Shown here piece by piece: positions 7,033 to 10,819 of a stretch of DNA of 10,819 bases; positions within the stretch are counted from its first letter, which is position 1, and the number at the start of each line of letters is the position of its first letter. The notes under the pieces are model-generated. The model saw only the letters and a program-made list of their open reading frames with translations. It had not been told where the DNA came from and searched no databases. The position numbers and the translations under genes are program-made. Location of the stretch: contig PCCT01000020.1 in the NCBI GenBank assembly GCA_002731985.1, positions 1 through 10,819 of the forward strand. Direction: 5' to 3'. The stretch comes from Nitrospinota bacterium (GTDB lineage: Bacteria > Nitrospinota > Nitrospinia > Nitrospinales > VA-1).

Positions 7033-9771
7033 ATGAGTGAATTTCATCAGTCCAACAGAATTTTCAGCGATAAATACCGCAGTAACCTGCGAGGTCATGT
7101 TGCAAGCCTGATCCGACCTGAGGATTTTCCGGATCCTAAATCAAACGATCCGCAAAAATTTTATCTCGAATTTAAAAATCGTATCGCCCCCCTGGTCAAC
7201 ACTGAGATCCAACGTCTTAAAGACAGTCTATCCAGCACAGACAATTGCCATCTCTTACTGCTAAATAGTACCGCGCTGGTCGACACTGTTCTTCAGGCTG
7301 CATTCGATGCGGCGGTCTGGCTTTATAACAATACGCAACAAAAACAATTACAGACAAAGAATGTGCCAATAGCTATCATCGCGCGAGGCGGATATGGTCG
7401 GGAAGAAATCTATTTTCGATCAGATGTCGATGTGCAGATCGTTTCTAAATCCGACTTGACTGATGAAGAAGCAGAGGAAACAGAACAAATTGTCAAACAT
7501 CTGGAATACCTGTTTACCCATCAGGATATCTTTCAGACCTCAACCAGTTCCTGTTACGCAGAAATAGATTCGCTGGAGAAAGAACTCAATACCGGTAAGC
7601 TAACAGACTTGTTCTCCTTGCTGGAGAGCCGACTTGTGGCGGGAAACAGCATCGTCTATTCCGAGTTCACGAGTACGGTCAAAACCGCCTCACTACTGCA
7701 AAAAGACAACCTGCTCAATCACTGTTACGAGCACAAAAATTACTACGAAGTATTAAACACGGTCTTTCAACAGGAACCCAACGTAAAGGAAGAACTGAAC
7801 CGGCTGTACTGGGCACTGGCTCTGGTTCGACTCAAGCATAATCTGGATAAGGCCAACCAGTTTGAACTGCTTGACGAATTGTTCAAACAAGGATTCCTCA
7901 GTGCGCCTGCATTTAAGAATATACAGGCCTCGTTCTCCTTCCTGGCCAAGGTCAGGCTTCTTCTCCATTGCCACCAAAAAGGGTCTCATAGAGATGTAAT
8001 GAGTCATGAGGTGCGAGAAAAAGTAGCAGAGTCGATGGGAGATGGCGTCAAAGAGTTCTTTCACAAATATTTCTACCAGGCGGCTTACCCTCTAAAACGG
8101 CATAGCCGCAACCTGTTCTGGGAAAGCATGACCCCAGACACTAGAAAGGTAAAAAATCTTTCCCGACACTTCGCGGTAAACTCTCAGAACCAGATCATTC
8201 TGGACAAGGAACCCGAAGTATTGTTCTCCCAGCACCCAAAAAGTGTTTTTAAAATATTCGCGTGGATGTCAGAAAAAAATTATTTCTTATCCTATCCCAT
8301 CGTCCGGGCCATAGAACACCATATCGACCAAATGTGCCCCATCTTCATAGACAGGGAAGATCAACGGGAAGTTCAATCTTATTTCAAAAGAGTTATCAAC
8401 GGGAAGTATTTCGCGAAAGCCCTCAGGCTGTTCCATGAATTTGGTTTGCTGGGAAATTTTTATATCCCGGAATTTAAAAACCTCTGCGGCCTGTTGCAGG
8501 ATATCTACGTTCATCATCTACCTACAGACGTTCATGTTCTCTCCGCTTTAGATGTTCTTAACGGTCTGGAGATAGACGAAAAGGCTGACCCGTTTTTGAG
8601 CGCTCTTTATCATTCACTGCGTGACAAGACTACCCTGAAACTCTCCGTCTTGCTTCACGACATTGGAAAGGGAGTTCGCATGCCCGGTCAAAACGAGGAA
8701 CTTGTGGGCGCCCGCCTTGTTCCAGGTATCCTAGAAAACTTGGGGTACACCAAAGGCAGCCGCCGTGCGAAAGATATCGCGTTCTTAGTGGAAAAACACC
8801 TGATGATGCACGACCTCCTGCTTCTTGACCCTGAAGAAGACGATACCTACGAAATGATCTGGGACCTGGTCAGCCACGATATTGAGCGCCTTAAAATGCT
8901 TCTCCTGTTGACCTATTCCGATAGAGGAGGCACCAAAATGAAAATGTCATCCTCCCAGATCGAACAGTTGAAGATGTTTTACCAATACACACTTCACCAC
9001 AATAAACGACAGGATGTTCCACGGTCAGTTAAGGCAGAATTTTTGAAAATGGTGCGACTGCCCAGAGACATGCAATCTCACCTTGAAATTTACAACGAGT
9101 TCTATCAATCCAAAGAAAAATTTGCCTCCGGCCTGATTTTCAAGCCAACCCAAGCTTCAGAGCTAATGATCTGCTCTAAGGACCGCCCGGGCCTGCTCTA
9201 TAATTTTTCCGCGATACTGGCATTTAACAGACTGAACATAGTGGAAGCCGACATACATACACTGGACGATCGTATTTTTGATGTGTTTAAAGTTGTCAGT
9301 TCCACAGGTACCCCTATTGATTATGCTGATATACTTTTCCTTCAGCGACGGATACACAGTGACTTGAAACGAGTTTGTGTCGATCAGGAACCGCTATCTC
9401 AGGTTTTTAAAGATCGTTCACTTCCCGTTTCATCAGAACAAAACAAAATTAAGGACGTTAAACTTAAAATAAAAATTATCGGTCGATCCGTTAAGATTGA
9501 AACTCATGATATGCTGGGAACCTTCATGGTTCTGACCCGAGTGTTCTCACAGTTCAATATGGAAATCCAAAAAGCCGTCCTACATACCCAGCAAGGAACT
9601 GCATCAAATATTTTCTACCTGAGACCCAAAGACGTCCGCGATATCATGGAGAACGAAAGCCGGTTCCTGCGCACTCTTGAGCAAGCTCTACAGCAATTGA
9701 TTGAGTCGAAAGAAATTCTACTGAATGACTCACTCATAGCAACTCCCACAAAAAAAACCTTTGCCAGCTAA
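7033..9771 (+). CDS. glnD: [Protein-PII] uridylyltransferase / uridylyl-removing enzyme GlnD, divergent
   Basis: A bifunctional nitrogen sensor that would uridylylate PII (GlnB/GlnK) when glutamine is low and remove UMP when it is high. The 912 residues (E. coli GlnD is 890) show the full domain order. The nucleotidyltransferase (about 80-240) has ARGGYGREEI (117-126) and SDVDVQ (130-135), with D131 and D133 as metal ligands. A helical linker follows, then an HD domain: HHLPTDVHVL (494-503, like the HxYTVDxHT motif), LLHDIGKG (540-547, with H542/D543) and KHLMM (588-592). ACT domain 1 (about 708-785) has KDRPGLLYNFS (716-726). ACT domain 2 (about 811-890) has HDMLGTF in place of the usual DRPGLL motif. 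An in-frame TAG at 7024-7026 fixes 7033 as the earliest start; there is no good ribosome site. A TPR gene follows after 13 bp. No PII gene lies in the window, so the substrate is inferred from family. Confidence 0.87.
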   Translation: MSEFHQSNRIFSDKYRSNLRGHVASLIRPEDFPDPKSNDPQKFYLEFKNRIAPLVNTEIQRLKDSLSSTDNCHLLLLNSTALVDTVLQAAFDAAVWLYNNTQQKQLQTKNVPIAIIARGGYGREEIYFRSDVDVQIVSKSDLTDEEAEETEQIVKHLEYLFTHQDIFQTSTSSCYAEIDSLEKELNTGKLTDLFSLLESRLVAGNSIVYSEFTSTVKTASLLQKDNLLNHCYEHKNYYEVLNTVFQQEPNVKEELNRLYWALALVRLKHNLDKANQFELLDELFKQGFLSAPAFKNIQASFSFLAKVRLLLHCHQKGSHRDVMSHEVREKVAESMGDGVKEFFHKYFYQAAYPLKRHSRNLFWESMTPDTRKVKNLSRHFAVNSQNQIILDKEPEVLFSQHPKSVFKIFAWMSEKNYFLSYPIVRAIEHHIDQMCPIFIDREDQREVQSYFKRVINGKYFAKALRLFHEFGLLGNFYIPEFKNLCGLLQDIYVHHLPTDVHVLSALDVLNGLEIDEKADPFLSALYHSLRDKTTLKLSVLLHDIGKGVRMPGQNEELVGARLVPGILENLGYTKGSRRAKDIAFLVEKHLMMHDLLLLDPEEDDTYEMIWDLVSHDIERLKMLLLLTYSDRGGTKMKMSSSQIEQLKMFYQYTLHHNKRQDVPRSVKAEFLKMVRLPRDMQSHLEIYNEFYQSKEKFASGLIFKPTQASELMICSKDRPGLLYNFSAILAFNRLNIVEADIHTLDDRIFDVFKVVSSTGTPIDYADILFLQRRIHSDLKRVCVDQEPLSQVFKDRSLPVSSEQNKIKDVKLKIKIIGRSVKIETHDMLGTFMVLTRVFSQFNMEIQKAVLHTQQGTASNIFYLRPKDVRDIMENESRFLRTLEQALQQLIESKEILLNDSLIATPTKKTFAS

Positions 9772-9784
9772 CGGACCCTTGATC

Positions 9785-10444
9785 ATGTACCGCTTCGCAT
9801 TGCCCATCTTTATTGCCTGTCTTTTTATCAGCGCCACGACAATTTCCGCACTGGCACAAAGCCCACAGGAAATGCTTGAAAAAGCGCAAACCCTGAACAG
9901 AGACGGCTTTCTGGATGAAGCCGCAGAAGCCTGGAAAAAACTGGCCACAACCGACACCAATCCAAGTCGTACTATTTACGCTCGATTGATGCGAGGAAAC
10001 ACCTATCTAAAACTTCTGCAATTCCAGAAATCCATCGACACCTTGGAAGCCGTCGCGCAATCTCATCCAGATAACTTCGATGCTCACTTTCAATTAGCTA
10101 ATTCTTTAAACGCTATTAAAAAATTTCCCGACGCTATCACGGCCTACAAAAAAACCACCACGCTAAGACCAGAAGAAGGGCTGGGGTATGTGGGACTCGG
10201 ACTCTCTTTGTTTGGCAACCGCGACTCTAAAAAAGCCATCAAAGTGCTATTGAAAGCCAATAAATTATTCAAAAAGAAAAGAAATATTTCCTGGTATCGG
10301 GACACCCGGGTCATGGTCGCGCAAATAAAACATTTCGCGAAGTTTCCTCCCAGCTTTGCCGACCTCTGGCTCACCAACACTTTGAAAGTGGTTCGCGACA
10401 CCTACGAAAAATCTGTATTCGATCCCAAGCAGTATCTCCACTAA
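9785..10444 (+). CDS. Exported tetratricopeptide-repeat protein, function unknown
   Basis: The best start is the ATG at 9785, giving 219 residues. The open frame extends upstream to a TTG at 9761, but that overlaps the end of glnD and would bury the signal peptide. From 9785 the protein begins with a textbook Sec signal (MYRFALPIFIACLFIS, ending near SALAQ at residues 21-25, with cleavage after Ala or Gln). No lipobox Cys is present at the cleavage site, so a soluble periplasmic protein is likely. About four degenerate TPR units follow (roughly residues 28-165), including FQKSIDTLEAVAQSHPDN and FPDAITAYKKTTTLRPEE. The last 50 or so residues are basic then aromatic and are not clearly TPR. A weak GGA sits 9 nt before the ATG. 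It lies 13 bp after glnD and is probably co-transcribed. TPR proteins are scaffolds, and the sequence does not reveal the partner. Confidence 0.85.
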   Translation: MYRFALPIFIACLFISATTISALAQSPQEMLEKAQTLNRDGFLDEAAEAWKKLATTDTNPSRTIYARLMRGNTYLKLLQFQKSIDTLEAVAQSHPDNFDAHFQLANSLNAIKKFPDAITAYKKTTTLRPEEGLGYVGLGLSLFGNRDSKKAIKVLLKANKLFKKKRNISWYRDTRVMVAQIKHFAKFPPSFADLWLTNTLKVVRDTYEKSVFDPKQYLH

Positions 10445-10519
10445 TGCTTCCTCCCAAAAACATCATAAAATCCATCCTTTTGGTAAAGCCAAAATATTAA
10501 AAAATTTTAATCCCATGTT
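10445..10519. other. AT-rich spacer with two small palindromes after the TPR gene
   Basis: TTTTGG-TAAAG-CCAAAA (10478-10494) is a 6-bp hairpin without a following T-run. ATTAAAA-AA-TTTTAAT (10496-10511) is a perfect 7-bp AT palindrome. Neither is a convincing terminator for the glnD-TPR transcript. The AT-richness could act as an UP-like region for the promoter immediately downstream. Confidence 0.4.
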
Positions 10520-10549
10520 AATACAGTTTTAATATTCATTTCATATAAT
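10520..10549 (+). promoter_or_regulatory. Candidate promoter of the small RNA
   Basis: A perfect TATAAT -10 (10544-10549) stands an 18-nt spacer downstream of AATACA (10520-10525), which matches only the ACA half of the -35 consensus. The upstream sequence is strongly AT-rich. It would start transcription near 10556, with no protein-coding frame following it, which is why I link it to the terminator-ended transcript below. Confidence 0.42.
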
Positions 10550-10555
10550 GCGTAC

Positions 10556-10668
10556 AGTAATTTTCTCCTCCTTTCAGGGGTGAACAAATAGTTCCCGCTA
10601 TTATTCTCCCCGCCTCCTCTTTAGGGGAACAGGATACTTTTTTAAGTACTCTGTTCCCCTGTTTTTTT
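10556..10668 (+). ncRNA. Candidate trans-acting small RNA with two anti-Shine-Dalgarno (CCUCC) segments
   Basis: Between a perfect TATAAT and a very strong intrinsic terminator lies a segment of about 113 nt with no ORF. Folded by eye: a 5' unpaired pyrimidine tract with CUCCUCC (10565-10571); a hairpin with GGGG-U-GAA (10577-10584) paired to UUC-U-CCCC (10604-10611), capped by AAUAG/CUAUU (10587-10591 with 10598-10602) and a C-rich UUCCCG loop; a second unpaired CCUCCUC (10613-10619); then the terminator hairpin and U7. Unpaired CU-rich anti-SD patches beside stable hairpins are typical of sRNAs that block ribosome binding sites. I do not recognise the family; it does not look like 6S, SRP, tmRNA or a known riboswitch. 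The alternative is simply the 3' UTR of the glnD-TPR transcript, perhaps processed. Nothing here proves it is expressed on its own. Confidence 0.45.
10623..10668 (+). terminator. Strong Rho-independent terminator
   Basis: AGGGGAACAG (10623-10632) pairs perfectly with CTGTTCCCCT (10651-10660). The stem continues, after a G-U pair and one A-C mismatch, with TACTT/AAGTA around a TTTT loop. G and seven T residues follow (10662-10668). It lies 178 nt after the TPR stop and would end both the candidate small RNA and any read-through from the glnD operon. The opposite strand lacks a T-run after the stem, so it works in the plus direction only. Confidence 0.93.
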
Positions 10669-10669
10669 G

Positions 10670-10689
10670 GCCTTTATACCCCCAAAGGC
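10670..10689 (+). repeat. Small hairpin after the terminator
   Basis: GCCTTT (10670-10675) can pair with AAAGGC (10684-10689) around an 8-nt C-rich loop. No T-run follows. It has no assigned role and could be chance. Confidence 0.3.
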
Positions 10690-10709
10690 TCTTCCCGTTA
10701 CAATAAATT

Positions 10710-10729
10710 TCAATTTTAGAGAAAATTGA
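10710..10729. repeat. Perfect 8-bp inverted repeat
   Basis: TCAATTTT-AGAG-AAAATTGA: an 8-bp perfect stem with a 4-nt loop in an AT-rich stretch. It could be a regulator binding site for whatever gene lies to the right, or a chance AT palindrome. No gene is visible between here and the window end. Confidence 0.35.
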
Positions 10730-10754
10730 GTTAGAATTCCCAGGTACCCACTTG

Positions 10755-10805
10755 AAAACCCTCCCATTAAGTAGGCCATTAAGCCTTTGATGGATAATGG
10801 GTTTT
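10755..10805 (+). repeat. Nested inverted repeat with an 8-bp tandem motif at the right edge
   Basis: AAAACCC (10755-10761) and CATTA (10765-10769, before a downstream G) are matched by TAATGGGTTTT (10795-10805), with a short bulge in the left arm. Inside, AGGC/GCCT (10773-10776 with 10783-10786) form a second small stem. CCATTAAG occurs twice, at 10764-10771 and 10776-10783, 12 bp apart. This may be a 5' leader structure or an operator for a gene outside the window. I do not recognise a known riboswitch. Confidence 0.35.
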
Positions 10806-10819
10806 AGAAAATATCCGTG

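Noticed and set aside
7753..8064. 103-residue minus-strand frame inside glnD
   Set aside because: It is antisense to the GlnD linker region, which is continuous with the domains on both sides; no supporting motifs.
10556..10668. Known riboswitch, 6S RNA or SRP RNA
   Set aside because: No SRP tetraloop motif, no long 6S-type bulged helix, no fluoride, GEMM or other aptamer consensus recognised, and no downstream gene start follows the terminator within the window.

Overview
The window looks like ordinary chromosomal core genome of a Gram-negative bacterium. The indications are a GT51 transglycosylase with one membrane anchor, an M23 endopeptidase of the MepM type, GlnD, a periplasmic TPR protein and moderate GC with AT-rich intergenic regions. 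The mix of a type I-beta DAHP synthase, a spore-photoproduct-lyase-like radical SAM protein in a non-sporeformer setting, and dnaN away from dnaA would suit a deep-branching lineage such as Nitrospinota or a deltaproteobacterial relative. That placement is inference and weak. I see no insertion sequence, phage gene, CRISPR array, tRNA or rRNA.

Layout. (1) Positions 1-3150, minus strand: an apparent operon read as M23 endopeptidase, then mtgA, then an RlmI-type rRNA methyltransferase that runs off the left edge. The first two are a cell-wall hydrolase and a cell-wall synthase. (2) 3151-3368: intergenic region between divergent genes. (3) 3369-4493, plus: SPL-like radical SAM protein, which ends only 8 bp from (4) 4502-5605, minus: dnaN, the sliding clamp. 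Its best start is the ATG at 5605, not the upstream TTG. (5) 5606-5854: divergent promoter region serving dnaN and aroF. (6) 5855-6874, plus: DAHP synthase, the first step of the shikimate pathway. (7) 7033-10444, plus: glnD and, 13 bp later, an exported TPR protein, probably co-transcribed. (8) 10445-10819: no protein gene. It holds AT-rich palindromes, a promoter-like element, and a probable small RNA of about 113 nt ending in a very strong intrinsic terminator, then further inverted repeats of unknown role.

The two most interesting items are these. The candidate small RNA carries two CCUCC (anti-Shine-Dalgarno) stretches in predicted unpaired segments flanking a hairpin. The SPL-like protein keeps the radical SAM cluster but appears to lack the cysteine and one of the two tyrosines of the hydrogen-atom relay that defines true spore photoproduct lyase. 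The rest are conserved housekeeping genes in a somewhat unusual arrangement.
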